Below are positions 18,697 to 27,475 of a DNA stretch of 63,103 bases, piece by piece. The notes under the pieces were generated by a model. The model was given only the letters and a program-made list of their open reading frames with translations, had not been told where the DNA came from and made no database searches. The DNA comes from Halarchaeum acidiphilum MH1-52-1 (GTDB lineage: Archaea > Halobacteriota > Halobacteria > Halobacteriales > Halobacteriaceae), in contig NZ_BATA01000005.1 of the NCBI RefSeq assembly GCF_000474235.1, positions 1-63,103 on the forward strand, given 5' to 3'. The translations under genes and the position numbers were made by a program. Within the stretch, counting starts at the first letter, position 1. Each line of letters begins with the position of its first letter.

Positions 18697-18791
18697 CGCC
18701 CACCCACGCTCGCCGACGGGCGACACGTCGGACACGTCGCTCCCGCGGCCGCACCGTTCATATCACCCGCGCTCGAACGCTTTGGGAACCG

Positions 18792-20027
18792 ATGCGTGCG
18801 TCCCCGTTCGCTCCGGACAGACTCATTGCCGGCGCGTTCGCCCTCGCGCTCGCCGTCGCCACCGTCGTCGTCCTCCACGGCGACGTCCATCCGTTCGTGG
18901 CGCACGTCCTGCGGCCGATCGCGTACGCCTCGCTGTGGGCCTTCCTCGGGATCTACGGCTTCGCGACGCTCTTCTGGACGTACGAGGTCCTCGAATCGTG
19001 GCGCTACTACGACCCCCCAGCGGCCGTCTCCGATCCCGAGAACTGTCAGGTACGCGTCCTCACGGTCGATGCGGAGGCCGTCGTTCAGAAGACCGTCGAC
19101 GCGCTCCCGTGGAACGTCGCACCCGGCGACCGACACGTCATCGCCGAGGAACCACTCGACATCGATGGCGCGACCGTCCACGCCGTCCCCGACGAGTTCG
19201 AGTGCCGGGCCTCCGATAAAGGGCGCGCGCTGGAGTGGGCGCGCCGGAACGTCCCCTGCGATCGCGAGTTCGTCCTCTTCCTCGACGAGGACTCCCACGT
19301 TCGGCCGTTCGAGGGGTTCCCGGACGCGGACGTCGTCCAGTTCCGCGAGTGGCCCGAGTACACGGGATCGACGCTCTCGTTCTGGTGCGAACTCGTCCGC
19401 ATCGGCTATCAGGCCGAACAGCGGGGCTTCGGTCTCCCCGAGGTCCCGCTGTACGCGTGGGGCGGCGGGATCGCCGTCCGCGCGACGATCGAGGACGAGG
19501 TGACGTGGGACTACCCGACGCTCATCGAGGACACCGTCTTCGTCTGGCGCGCCGTCCTCGAACACGACGCGGAGTACGTCGTCACCCCGGATCGCTTCCG
19601 GAATCAGGCCCCGCCGTCGATCCGCGAGCTGATCGGGCAGCGACGCCGCTGGCTCTCCGGCGGTCTCCGCGACGAACCGGTCCTCCCGCGGCACTACTGG
19701 GCGCTCTACGCCTTCCGGAACGTCACGTGGGCGTTCTCCCCCGTCGCGCCCCTCCTCCTCCTGATCGTCGGCTACCTCCCCGGCTCGATGCCCGGCGTCC
19801 ACCTGTTCCACGTCCTCTCGTGGGGGATGTTCGTCTACGCGCTCGTCTGGTTCGTCCGCGGCTGGCGCTACTACGACGACATCGGACTCCACCACTGGCT
19901 CGCCGTCCCGCTCTACCCGCTCGTCATCGCCGTCCACTCGGTCGGCGCGGCGTGGGGTCTCGTCGACGAACCCGACACCTTTCGCTCGACCGAGAAGCGC
20001 CCGCAGGAGCGAGAACGCGACGCGTGA
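18792..20027 (+). CDS. Membrane glycosyltransferase, GT2 family (egghead/processive type)
   Basis: The 411-aa protein has two N-terminal helices, a cytosolic catalytic part and three C-terminal helices. FLDEDSHV near residue 165 is the metal/nucleotide-sugar DXD-like site; TLIEDTVFVWRA near 240 holds the catalytic acid; GQRRRWLSGG near 280 is the QxxRW motif of processive beta-glycosyltransferases. It would use a nucleotide sugar to build a cell-surface glycan. The ATG at 18792 puts one membrane segment before the catalytic domain; a longer open frame upstream is arginine-rich noise. The neighbours give no further glycan genes. Confidence 0.9.
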   Translation: MRASPFAPDRLIAGAFALALAVATVVVLHGDVHPFVAHVLRPIAYASLWAFLGIYGFATLFWTYEVLESWRYYDPPAAVSDPENCQVRVLTVDAEAVVQKTVDALPWNVAPGDRHVIAEEPLDIDGATVHAVPDEFECRASDKGRALEWARRNVPCDREFVLFLDEDSHVRPFEGFPDADVVQFREWPEYTGSTLSFWCELVRIGYQAEQRGFGLPEVPLYAWGGGIAVRATIEDEVTWDYPTLIEDTVFVWRAVLEHDAEYVVTPDRFRNQAPPSIRELIGQRRRWLSGGLRDEPVLPRHYWALYAFRNVTWAFSPVAPLLLLIVGYLPGSMPGVHLFHVLSWGMFVYALVWFVRGWRYYDDIGLHHWLAVPLYPLVIAVHSVGAAWGLVDEPDTFRSTEKRPQERERDA

Positions 20028-20274
20028 AGGCCGGGAGCCGGCCCGACGCGTCCCTTCACAGGCCATGGTGCGCTGCGCACGGTCGCGTGGCGCGACGGCG
20101 AGCCAGTTAACGACGAGTATGTGCGTGGGGAGTTCGACGCGCTCACAGCCGTCGTCGGCGACCGCCTTGATGCGGCGTCTTCGCGAGGGGCTTACCGCCC
20201 TCACCGCAGAGGCTAAACGCTACTGGCGCGTCGCCCACCACTTTCGTGTACCCCCCACCCCTTCGATCGGACGT

Positions 20275-21080
20275 ATGCCCGCACATCCGGAGCTGTTCCG
20301 ACGCCGCACCGACGTCCTCGCTGACGACCGCGGCTCGGGTCCCGCCGTCGTCTTCGCGCACGGGACGTTCATGGACCGGACGATGTTCGACCCGCAGGTG
20401 GCCGAGCTGACCCCGGACTACCGCTGTATCGCCTACGACTCCCGCGCGCGAACGGACGCCTACGTCGGCGACTACGACCTCGACGATCTGGCCGCCGACT
20501 GCGTCGAACTCATGGACGGCAAGGGGATCGACTCCTGCGTCCTCGTCGGCATGAGCGTGGGGGGCTTCACGGCGCTCCGGGTCGCGCTCGACTACCCCGA
20601 CCGCATCGACGGTCTCGTCCTCATCGACGCGCCCGCCGGCCCGACGACCGACGCGGAGCGCGACGCCTACGAGCGCATCGTCACCGACCTCCGCGAGAGC
20701 GACCTCGTTCCGGGCACGCTCGCCCGACAGGTCGCGGAACGCGTCACGAGCGAGACCACCCGCGAGGAGAAACCCGAACTCCTCGAGGCGTGGGCGGAAC
20801 GCTGGGAGACCTACCCCGGCGACGCCGTCGCGAACGAGTACGGCGCGTGGTACGAGAAGGACGGCGTCGAAGCGCGCCTCGACGAGATCGACGTCCCCGC
20901 GCTCGTCGTCCACGGCGAGGAGGACGTCTTCGACATCGAACGCGCCGAACGCACGGCCGACGGTCTCCCGGACGCGATCTCGTGCGCGTGCCCGAGGCCG
21001 GCCACCTCTCGAACCTCGAACGCCCGGCCGTCGTGAGCGACGCGCTCCGCACGTTCCTCGACGACGTGTGCGAGAGCTGA
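20275..21080 (+). pseudogene. Alpha/beta hydrolase, frameshifted before the catalytic histidine
   Basis: The first 235 residues are a normal alpha/beta hydrolase: FAHGTFMDR oxyanion region, nucleophile Ser in GMSVGGF near residue 99, and acid Asp in HGEEDVFD. At about 20975 the frame breaks. The other frame continues LVRVPEAGHLSNLERPAVVSD to a stop at 21078-21080, and this part holds the catalytic His. The reading as given therefore lacks its triad. One extra G or C near gacgcgat would restore a 268-aa enzyme, the same defect type as several other genes in the window, so a base-call error is likely. Confidence 0.8.
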
Positions 21081-21112
21081 CGGATCGGGACGGAACCGGA
21101 GGTGACTTATTG

Positions 21113-21130
21113 TTTTAGGGCGACCTAAAA
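21113..21130. promoter_or_regulatory. Iron-type operator before the siderophore-binding protein
   Basis: TTTTAGG-GCGA-CCTAAAA, an 18-base version of the window's iron palindrome. It lies 4-21 bases before the ATG at 21134, between a TATA-like acttattg (about 21101-21108) and the start, where a bound repressor would block transcription. Confidence 0.75.
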
Positions 21131-21133
21131 CAT

Positions 21134-22323
21134 ATGGCGGAACGAACGCGGACGCGACGCGACTACCTCGTCGGGACCGGCGCCCTCGTCGGCGGCGGGC
21201 TGCTCGCCGGTTGTAGCGGCGGGACGGACGGGGAATCGACGAGCACGACCGCGAGTACGACGACCGGGACCGGCGAGACGAGCACGACGAGCGAAGCGAG
21301 CGACGGCGGACCCCACGCCGTCTCGATGGCGCCGGTCGGCGACGTCACCTTCGAGTCCGTGCCCGAGACGTGGGTCGCGAGCAACGGCAGTTGGGCGGAC
21401 ATGGCGATCGCACTCGGGCGGGACGCCCCCGCGGCGCTCGTCACGCCGAATCGCTACCACACCGAGGTCTACGAGGAGTTCGACGGGATCGACGTGAACG
21501 CCGACGACGTCACGATGCTCTGGCCGAGCGGCGGTCTCGACAAAGAACTGTTCTACTCCGTCGGCGCCGACGTCCACGTCATCGATCCGAACTTCATCAC
21601 GAGTCGCTCGGAGTGGACGCGATCGGACATCCGGCAGATCGCCGACGACGTCGGACCCTTCTTCGGGAACACCGGTTTCACGCACGCCTACGGGTGGCAC
21701 GACGGATATCGGTACTACTCGCTCTACGAGGAGTTCGAGACGCTCGCGGCGGTCTTCCAGCAGCGCGAGCGCTACGAGGCGTTCGCGTCCCTCCACGAGT
21801 CGTTCCTCGACGACGTGCAGTCCCGCCTCCCGGCCGAGAGCGAGCGCCCGAGCATCGGCATCCTGATGACCACTTCGGCGGAGCGACGACGTTCTACCCC
21901 TATCCGATGAACGACGGGACGGCATACAAGCAGTACCGCGACCTCGGCGCGTCGAGCGCGCTCACCGCCGCCGGTATCGCGGACTTCTCCCAGTCCGGGA
22001 GCACCATCGACTACGAGGCGCTGCTCGACGCCGACCCGGACAAGCTCTTCCTCTGGGGCGGCACCGGTCAGTTCGAGCGAATGAGTCGGGACGAATTCGA
22101 GGACTCCGTACTCGCGTTCATGACGGACCACGAGACGGCGAGCGAGCTTACGGCCGTGCAGAACGGCGACGTCTATCGCGGCGGCGGACTCTATCAGGGA
22201 CCGATCATCAACCTCGTCTGGACGGAGCGCGCCGCGTGGCAACTCTACCCCGACGAGTTCGACCGGGACGCGGAACTGTTCGATCGCGCGCGGGTCGAAT
22301 CCATCGTCAGCGGGGCGTTCTGA
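21134..22323 (+). pseudogene. Iron-siderophore ABC transporter substrate-binding lipoprotein, frameshifted
   Basis: The N-terminus has a twin-arginine-like RTRRDYLV, a hydrophobic stretch and the lipobox LLAGC (lipidated Cys near residue 27), then a Thr/Ser-rich linker and a periplasmic-binding fold of the FecB/BtuF type (VTFESVPETWVASNGSWADM). At about 21870 the frame changes after GILMT and resumes HFGGATTFYPYPMNDG to the stop at 22321-22323. Adding one C in atgaccac rejoins about 396 residues. The iron operator directly upstream supports uptake of ferric siderophore. No permease or ATPase genes lie beside it. Confidence 0.85.
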
Positions 22324-22370
22324 CGGCCGACGCGGTCGATCGGTCGGTCCGCCGACGTCACGAGTTGCTG

Positions 22371-22540
22371 GCAGTAGGGGCGGGACGCTCCGATTCAATG
22401 CCTGTGGAGACTGCACTCCCTGTGTCCACTCCGGTGGATGCAAAGCGCGTCGTGGAAGCAGGAAGCCCCGGGGTCGCTCGGAAGACGGAGTCTTCCGTGA
22501 TGACGAGAGACGGAGTCTCTCGAACCACTTGACCCCGGGG
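22371..22540 (+). mobile_element. Remnant of an IS200/IS605-family (IS1341-type) element: tnpB 3-prime end
   Basis: From 22398 the frame reads MPVETALPVSTP then DAKRVVEAGSPG, the C-terminal tail I associate with haloarchaeal TnpB proteins. All the catalytic part is gone. Behind it lies a right-end structure: two 19-base hairpins and an enclosing 10-bp inverted repeat. In this family the tnpB 3-prime end and right end encode the guide (omega/re) RNA scaffold. The remnant sits between the convergent ends of the siderophore gene and nrdB. Confidence 0.55.
22466..22540 (+). ncRNA. Candidate TnpB guide-RNA-like fold with two matching hairpins
   Basis: An outer stem ccccggggtc (22466-22475) with gaccccgggg (22531-22540) encloses two hairpins at 22479-22497 and 22504-22522. 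Each has a 7-bp stem and the identical loop CGGAG, although the stem sequences differ. This could be a surviving right-end RNA, or a shared terminator for the two convergent genes. No transcript evidence is available from sequence. Confidence 0.35.
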
Positions 22541-22545
22541 TTTGT

Positions 22546-23541
22546 TCACCAGTCGAGGCTGCCGCCGGACTGGTACTCCGTGACCTTCGTCTCGAAGAAG
22601 TTCTTCTCCTTGTTCAGATCGACCTGCTCGCTCATCCACGGGAAGGGGTTGGGCGTCCCGTACTCCTCGTCCATGTCGAGCTGGCCGAGGCGGCGATCCG
22701 CGACGTACTCGACGTACTCCGCGAACTGCTCGGGACTCATGCCGAAGACCTCGTCGGGGCAGGCCTCGCGGGCGTAGATCTGTTCGAGGTTGACGGCTTC
22801 GGTGATCATCTCGCGGACCTCCGCCTCGAAGTCGTCCGTCCAGACACCGGGGTGCTCCGTACGGATCTGCCCGATGAGGTCGACGCCGAAGCCGACGTGG
22901 AGGGACTCGTCGCGCATGATGTACTCGAACTGCTGGCCGACGCCGACCATCTTGTTCTGGCGCTTCAGCCCGAGCATCATCGCGAAGCCGGCGTAGAAGA
23001 AGACGCCCTCCATGACGACGTAGAAGCCGACGAGGTCGCGAAGGAGTTCGCGGACGTCGTCCTCCGTGTCGAGGGTGAAGTCGGGGTCGTCGACGGCGCG
23101 CGTCAGGTCGACGACGTACTCGTCCTTCGCCTCGATGGCGGGGATGCGGTCGTACATCCCGTAGAGGTAGTCCGGCTCGAAGCCGAGGCTGTCGCAGCAG
23201 TAGATGAACGTGTCCGTGTGGATCGCCTCCTCGTAGGCCTGCCGGAGGAGGTACTGGCGACACTCGGGCGCGGTGACGTAGTCGTAGATGGCGAGGACGA
23301 TGTTGTTCGCCGTCAGGGACTCGGCCGTCGAGAAGAACCCGAGGTTCCACTCGACGAGCCGGCGCTCGGCCTCGGAGAGTTCGTCGCCCTGCCACTGGGC
23401 GATGTCGTCCTGCATCGGGATCTCCTCGGGCACCCAGTTGTTGTTCACGCCGGCCTCGTAGTACTCGCGCGCCCAGTCGTAGTCGATGGGCAGGATCTTG
23501 TTCGGGTCGTGACCGTCGTCGTCGATGTTGAGGACAGACAT
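22546..23541 (-). CDS. nrdB: Ribonucleoside-diphosphate reductase small subunit, class Ic type
   Basis: The 331-aa R2 protein houses the metal cofactor that starts radical chemistry in the large subunit. Metal ligands are E74, E105, H108, E178, E212 and H215. The usual first ligand Asp is Glu (AESLTANN), and the radical Tyr, expected four residues after H108, is F112 (HTDTFIYC). Both changes are those of class Ic enzymes such as the Chlamydia protein, which use a Mn/Fe cofactor rather than Tyr radical. It is 5 bases downstream of nrdA in the same operon. Confidence 0.93.
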   Translation of the reverse strand: MSVLNIDDDGHDPNKILPIDYDWAREYYEAGVNNNWVPEEIPMQDDIAQWQGDELSEAERRLVEWNLGFFSTAESLTANNIVLAIYDYVTAPECRQYLLRQAYEEAIHTDTFIYCCDSLGFEPDYLYGMYDRIPAIEAKDEYVVDLTRAVDDPDFTLDTEDDVRELLRDLVGFYVVMEGVFFYAGFAMMLGLKRQNKMVGVGQQFEYIMRDESLHVGFGVDLIGQIRTEHPGVWTDDFEAEVREMITEAVNLEQIYAREACPDEVFGMSPEQFAEYVEYVADRRLGQLDMDEEYGTPNPFPWMSEQVDLNKEKNFFETKVTEYQSGGSLDW

Positions 23542-23546
23542 GAGTT

Positions 23547-26057
23547 CTATTGGCAGGCGTCGCAGGTCGGATCCTCGACGGCGCAGAGTTCGGTTTCGCC
23601 GTCGGCGTCGCGGGCGCGTCCGCCGTCGGACCGGGTCTCCGACGCTCCTCGCGAACCGTCGGTTCCCTCACCGCCGTCCGCGGCGGCCTCCGCGTCGCTG
23701 CCGCGGTGTTGCGTCTTGCCGTACTCGTCCATGTCGAGGGTGGACTTCTCGATCTGGCTCGCCCCGAGCGTCCGCAGGTAGTAGGTGGACTTCACACCCA
23801 TCTCCCACGCCCGCGTGTACACGTTATCGAGCAGGCTCCCGTCCGTGCTCGGGAAGAAGACGTTGTGCGAGACCGACTGGTCGATCCACGTCCCCCGGTG
23901 GGCGGTGAGGTCGAGTTGGTGGCGCGGATCGATCTCGAAGGCGCCCCGGTACAGCTCCTTCAGTTCGTCCGGGATCGCGTCGATCTCCTGAATCGAGCCG
24001 TCGTGGTACTTGATCCGCTCGCGGACCTCCTCGTTCCACAGATCGCGCTCCTTCAGGTCGGCGACGAGGCGGTCGTTGATGACGGTGAAGTCGCCGCTCA
24101 TGTTCGACTTCACGTAGAGGTTCGAGTAGACCGGCTCGATGGAGGGCGAAGTGCCGTTGATCGTCGAGACGGTGGCGGTCGGCGCGATCGCCATCGTGTT
24201 CGAGTTGCGCATCCCGTGCTCCTCGATGGCCTCGCGGACGACGAACCAGTCCATCGTCTCCTCCCTGTCGGTCGGGATCTCGCGACCGCGCTCCTCCTCG
24301 AGGAGATCGACGGTGTCCTGCGGGAGGATCCCGCGATCCCACTTCGAGCCCTCGAAGGAGTCGTACGTGCCGCGCTCCCCGGCGAGTTCCGCGGATCCGA
24401 GGATGGCGTGGTAGGAGACGAACTCCTGCCAGCGATTCGCCTTCTCGATCGCCTCCTGTCCGTCCATCGCGATCCCGCACTCCATCAGCGCGGCGTGGAA
24501 GCCCATCGTCCCGAGCCCGATCGGTCGGTGGCGCATGTTGGAGCGCTCCGCGTTCTCCGTCGGGTAGAAGCAGAGATCGACGACGTTGTCGAGCATCCGC
24601 ATCGCGGTCTCGATCGTATCGGCGAGGCGTTCGCGATCGAGTTCCGCGTTCTCGACGTGCGTCTCGTAGTTGACGCTCCCGAGGTTGCAGACCGCGGTCT
24701 CCTCTTGGCTCGTGTTCAGCGTGATCTCCGTGCAGAGGTTCGAGGAGTGGATCGTCCCCGCGTGATCCTGCGGCGAGCGGATGTTACAGGGGTCCTTGAA
24801 CGTGATCCACGGGTGGCCGGTCTCGAACAGCCGAGTGAGGGTCTTGCGCCAGAGGTCCGCGGCGTCGACGACCTCGTACTCGTCGATCTCGCCGTTCTCG
24901 GCCTGCTCCTCGTAGCGCTCGTAGCGCTCGCGGAACTCGTCGCCGTACGTCTCGTGGAGTTCCGGCACCTCGTCCGGGGAGAAGAGCGTCCACGACTCGT
25001 CGTTCTGCACGCGCTCCATGAACAGATCCGGCACCCACGCGGCCGTGTTCATGTCGGGGGTGCGCCGGCGCTCGTCGCCCGTGTTCCGCTTCAGGTCGAG
25101 GAAGTCCGGGTAGTCGGCGTGCCACGCGGCGAGGTAGGCCGCGGCGGCGCCGCGACGCTTCCCGGAGCGGTTGATGGCGCCCGTCACGTCGTTCGAGATG
25201 CGGAGGAACGGGACGGTGCCGGTGGACTCGACGCCCGTCGAGGAGATGCGCGCGCCGGCCGCGCGGACGTTCGTCCAGTCGTTGCCGAGACCGCCCGACC
25301 ACTTCGAGAGCTTCGCGTGCTCCTTGTACGCGTCGAAGATCCCCTCCAGATCGTCGGGGACGGTCGTGAGATAGCAGGAGGAGAGCTGCGGATGCGTCGT
25401 GCCCGCGTGGAAGAGCGTCGGCGAGGAGGGTGTGAACTCGAGTTTCGAGAGGACGCCGTAGAACTCCTCGGCGCGCTCATTCGGCTCGTCCTCCTCGAGG
25501 GCGAGACCCATCGCGACGCGCATCCAGAAGGCCTGCGGAAGCTCCATGCGCTCGTCGTCGGCGGTCTTGAGGAAGTAGCGCTGGTAGAGCGTGTCGAGCG
25601 CCATGTACTCGAACGTCTCGTCGCGCTCCGGTTCGAGGGCGTCGGCGAGGCGTTCGAGGTCGAAGTTCTCGACCATGCGCTCGTCGAGGATCTCGCGATC
25701 GACCATCTCGGCGACGTTCTCCCGGAACGTCTCTCGATACAGGCGGTCGCGTTCGAAGCCGGTGACGTCCTCGCCCGCGACCTCGCGGAAGTACTTCTGG
25801 AGGAAGACGTCGGCGGCGGCGCGCTTGTAGGCCGGATCGCGCTCGACGCGCGCGGTCAGCGCGTCGGTGGCGGCCTCGTAGATCTCCTCGGTGGAGGCCC
25901 CGTCGTAGAGGGCGTGGTCGGCCTCCGCGACGAGGTCCGCGAACGTTTCGTCTGTCAGGACGTCCCCGTCGCCCTCGCGGTCGAGCCGCGTCCGGGCGCG
26001 CTCGAGGACGGCGTGAACGGTGTCTCGTGGATCGTCGTGTGTCTGTGTCTGACTCAT
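23547..26057 (-). CDS. nrdA: Ribonucleoside-diphosphate reductase large subunit
   Basis: This 836-aa class I catalytic subunit reduces ribonucleotides to deoxyribonucleotides. The fold is seen in TPSSPTLFHAGTTHPQLSSC (active-site Cys), NLCTEITLNTSQEETAVCNLGS (catalytic NxCxE with radical Cys), and the C-terminal redox pair CDAC at the very end that is re-reduced by thioredoxin or glutaredoxin. A linker rich in Gly/Asp/Ala near 790-825 is flexible. I chose MSQTQTHDD at 26057; an upstream in-frame ATG at 26099 adds 14 residues. It is transcribed with nrdB, and a TATA-like tttattcg lies about 150 bases upstream. Confidence 0.95.
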   Translation of the reverse strand: MSQTQTHDDPRDTVHAVLERARTRLDREGDGDVLTDETFADLVAEADHALYDGASTEEIYEAATDALTARVERDPAYKRAAADVFLQKYFREVAGEDVTGFERDRLYRETFRENVAEMVDREILDERMVENFDLERLADALEPERDETFEYMALDTLYQRYFLKTADDERMELPQAFWMRVAMGLALEEDEPNERAEEFYGVLSKLEFTPSSPTLFHAGTTHPQLSSCYLTTVPDDLEGIFDAYKEHAKLSKWSGGLGNDWTNVRAAGARISSTGVESTGTVPFLRISNDVTGAINRSGKRRGAAAAYLAAWHADYPDFLDLKRNTGDERRRTPDMNTAAWVPDLFMERVQNDESWTLFSPDEVPELHETYGDEFRERYERYEEQAENGEIDEYEVVDAADLWRKTLTRLFETGHPWITFKDPCNIRSPQDHAGTIHSSNLCTEITLNTSQEETAVCNLGSVNYETHVENAELDRERLADTIETAMRMLDNVVDLCFYPTENAERSNMRHRPIGLGTMGFHAALMECGIAMDGQEAIEKANRWQEFVSYHAILGSAELAGERGTYDSFEGSKWDRGILPQDTVDLLEEERGREIPTDREETMDWFVVREAIEEHGMRNSNTMAIAPTATVSTINGTSPSIEPVYSNLYVKSNMSGDFTVINDRLVADLKERDLWNEEVRERIKYHDGSIQEIDAIPDELKELYRGAFEIDPRHQLDLTAHRGTWIDQSVSHNVFFPSTDGSLLDNVYTRAWEMGVKSTYYLRTLGASQIEKSTLDMDEYGKTQHRGSDAEAAADGGEGTDGSRGASETRSDGGRARDADGETELCAVEDPTCDACQ

Positions 26058-26230
26058 CGTAGCTGTTGACTGCTCTCGCTCGATCGACGGTGTCGCCACT
26101 GGGTAGGTGTCGCGCCGATCGAACGGTGATGTATCTGTCCGGCGGGACGGCCGCCCGCGGTGTCCTTGGGCCGTCTCCGGCGGTACTACGTGTTGTCTAC
26201 CCGCGTTCGAATAAAGGTTTGCAAGTGACG

Positions 26231-26244
26231 TTGTAGAACTACAA
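26231..26244. promoter_or_regulatory. Palindrome TTGTAG-AA-CTACAA
   Basis: A perfect 14-base palindrome in the AT-richer space between the PadR-like gene and nrdA. It is about 175 bases before nrdA and 12 bases past the PadR stop. It is a candidate operator for the neighbouring regulator or for nrdA control. Confidence 0.4.
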
Positions 26245-26255
26245 GCGAAATTGAA

Positions 26256-26597
26256 TTACGGTCCAGAGCGGGCGTTCAGCCACTCGCGACGCCGGTCGAG
26301 GGTCGTCCGCGCGAACGGCGTGATCCGGTACTCGTTCGCGCGGGCGTCGTCTCCGTCTCGCTTGTCCACGAACCCCGTCTCGACGAGGCGGTCGAGGTTC
26401 GCGTAGACGTGACTGTGATTGACCGTCTCCCCGTAGTACTCCTCGAGGAGCGTCTCGACTTCGAGTCCGTTGCACGGCTGGCACTCGGCGAGACGCCAGA
26501 GGAGATCGCGCTGGAACCCGGAGAGGTCCGCCATCGCGGCGTCGTGCTCGCGGCCGCCCGTCAGCGATCGGCTCGATATTGTGTCATCAGGTGGCAT
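26256..26597 (-). CDS. PadR-family winged-helix regulator
   Basis: The 113-aa protein has the PadR-type winged helix: LSGFQRDLLWRLAECQP near residue 25, GLEVETLLEEYYGETVNHSHVYANLDRLVETGFVDK-like recognition helix and wing through residue 85, then YRITPFARTTLDRRREWL. The family includes the haloarchaeal oxidative-stress regulator RosR; which role this one has is unknown. I chose MPPDDTISS at 26597; MADLSGF at 26534 is an alternative start. It lies just upstream of nrdA on the same strand, and a palindrome at 26231 could be its target. Confidence 0.85.
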   Translation of the reverse strand: MPPDDTISSRSLTGGREHDAAMADLSGFQRDLLWRLAECQPCNGLEVETLLEEYYGETVNHSHVYANLDRLVETGFVDKRDGDDARANEYRITPFARTTLDRRREWLNARSGP

Positions 26598-26797
26598 TGG
26601 CTGGGGAGGGCCGGCCGAGGCCGGCATCGAACGAACTGTTGTCGGCCGACCAAATGAATCTTGCAGTGGACAGCGTCGCGCGGACGGGCGCGGCGGTACG
26701 CTGTTGTGAGTGGCCGGGCGGCTAGTGCCGTCTCTCATCGCGCACAGTCAAGACACCGTAGTCGAGTCCCACGAGCGCGGATCCGCCTCTCGCGACC

Positions 26798-27169
26798 CTA
26801 CGCGCCGATCTGCTCGCGAATCACGTCGGCGAGCGTGTCGACGCTCCCGGGTCCCTTTCGGACGAACGCCGCCGCGCCCGCCTCCTTCGCGTCGGCCGCC
26901 GCGCTCGGGTCGTCCACGCCCGTGAAGAAGACGACGGGGACGTCGGGGCGGCGCGAGCGCGCGTCGCGCAGGAGTTCGAGCGGGTCGTGTCCGGGCAGTC
27001 GGTAGTCGAGAACGAGGCAGTCGACGTCCGCGTCGTCGAGGCGTTCGAGCGCGTGCTCGCCGCTGGTCGTCGTCTCCACCGCGCAGTCGAGGTGCGAGCG
27101 CAACCGGAGTCCCACGACGTCCGCGAACTCCGGGTCGTCGTCGGCGTAGAGGACCGTCCGAGGCGTCAT
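26798..27169 (-). CDS. Single-domain response regulator (receiver)
   Basis: The 123-aa protein is one receiver domain: ADDDPEF acidic cluster at 9-12, phospho-acceptor D55 in CLVLDYRLPGHDP, conserved Thr in VFFTGVDD and Lys near residue 103 in FVRKGPGS. With no output domain it must act by protein contact, for instance in phosphorelay. No kinase is adjacent. The start MTPRTVLYADD at 27169 is the one that begins at the first beta strand; two further upstream ATGs exist in the same frame. Confidence 0.88.
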   Translation of the reverse strand: MTPRTVLYADDDPEFADVVGLRLRSHLDCAVETTTSGEHALERLDDADVDCLVLDYRLPGHDPLELLRDARSRRPDVPVVFFTGVDDPSAAADAKEAGAAAFVRKGPGSVDTLADVIREQIGA

Positions 27170-27475
27170 ACCCCATTGACATGTACCGGTGGCTTCGCTG
27201 TTCCGGCCGAATCCGGAGGGAATCGCCGGAATTTCGGGGCGCGGACATCGCGAGCGGGACGCCACCGCGGTGCCCGAACGAATGACGTCGTACCGGAGCC
27301 GCTACGGCGCTGAAACGGCACGATCACGCGGTCTCACGCGCGCGTTCGATCGCGCGTGTGACGCGACGGCACGTTCGGAGTACCCGACAAGAACCGCCGG
27401 TTTCGCGGTCCACCGGTGAACGCTGACCGCACGCGCAACCCTTTAAGTCCGCCGCCGTTTATGGAGGACACAACG
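27170..27475. other. Intergenic region before the PAPS-reductase-like gene
   Basis: Nothing gene-like is seen in this 306-base divergent region except the TATA box near 27441. Confidence 0.5.
27441..27447 (+). promoter_or_regulatory. Probable TATA box
   Basis: ctttaag lies 29-35 bases before the ATG at 27476, consistent with a short or absent leader. Confidence 0.55.

Noticed and set aside
23550-26069. 839-aa plus-strand open frame opposite nrdA
   Set aside because: Antisense shadow; nrdA has all reductase motifs.
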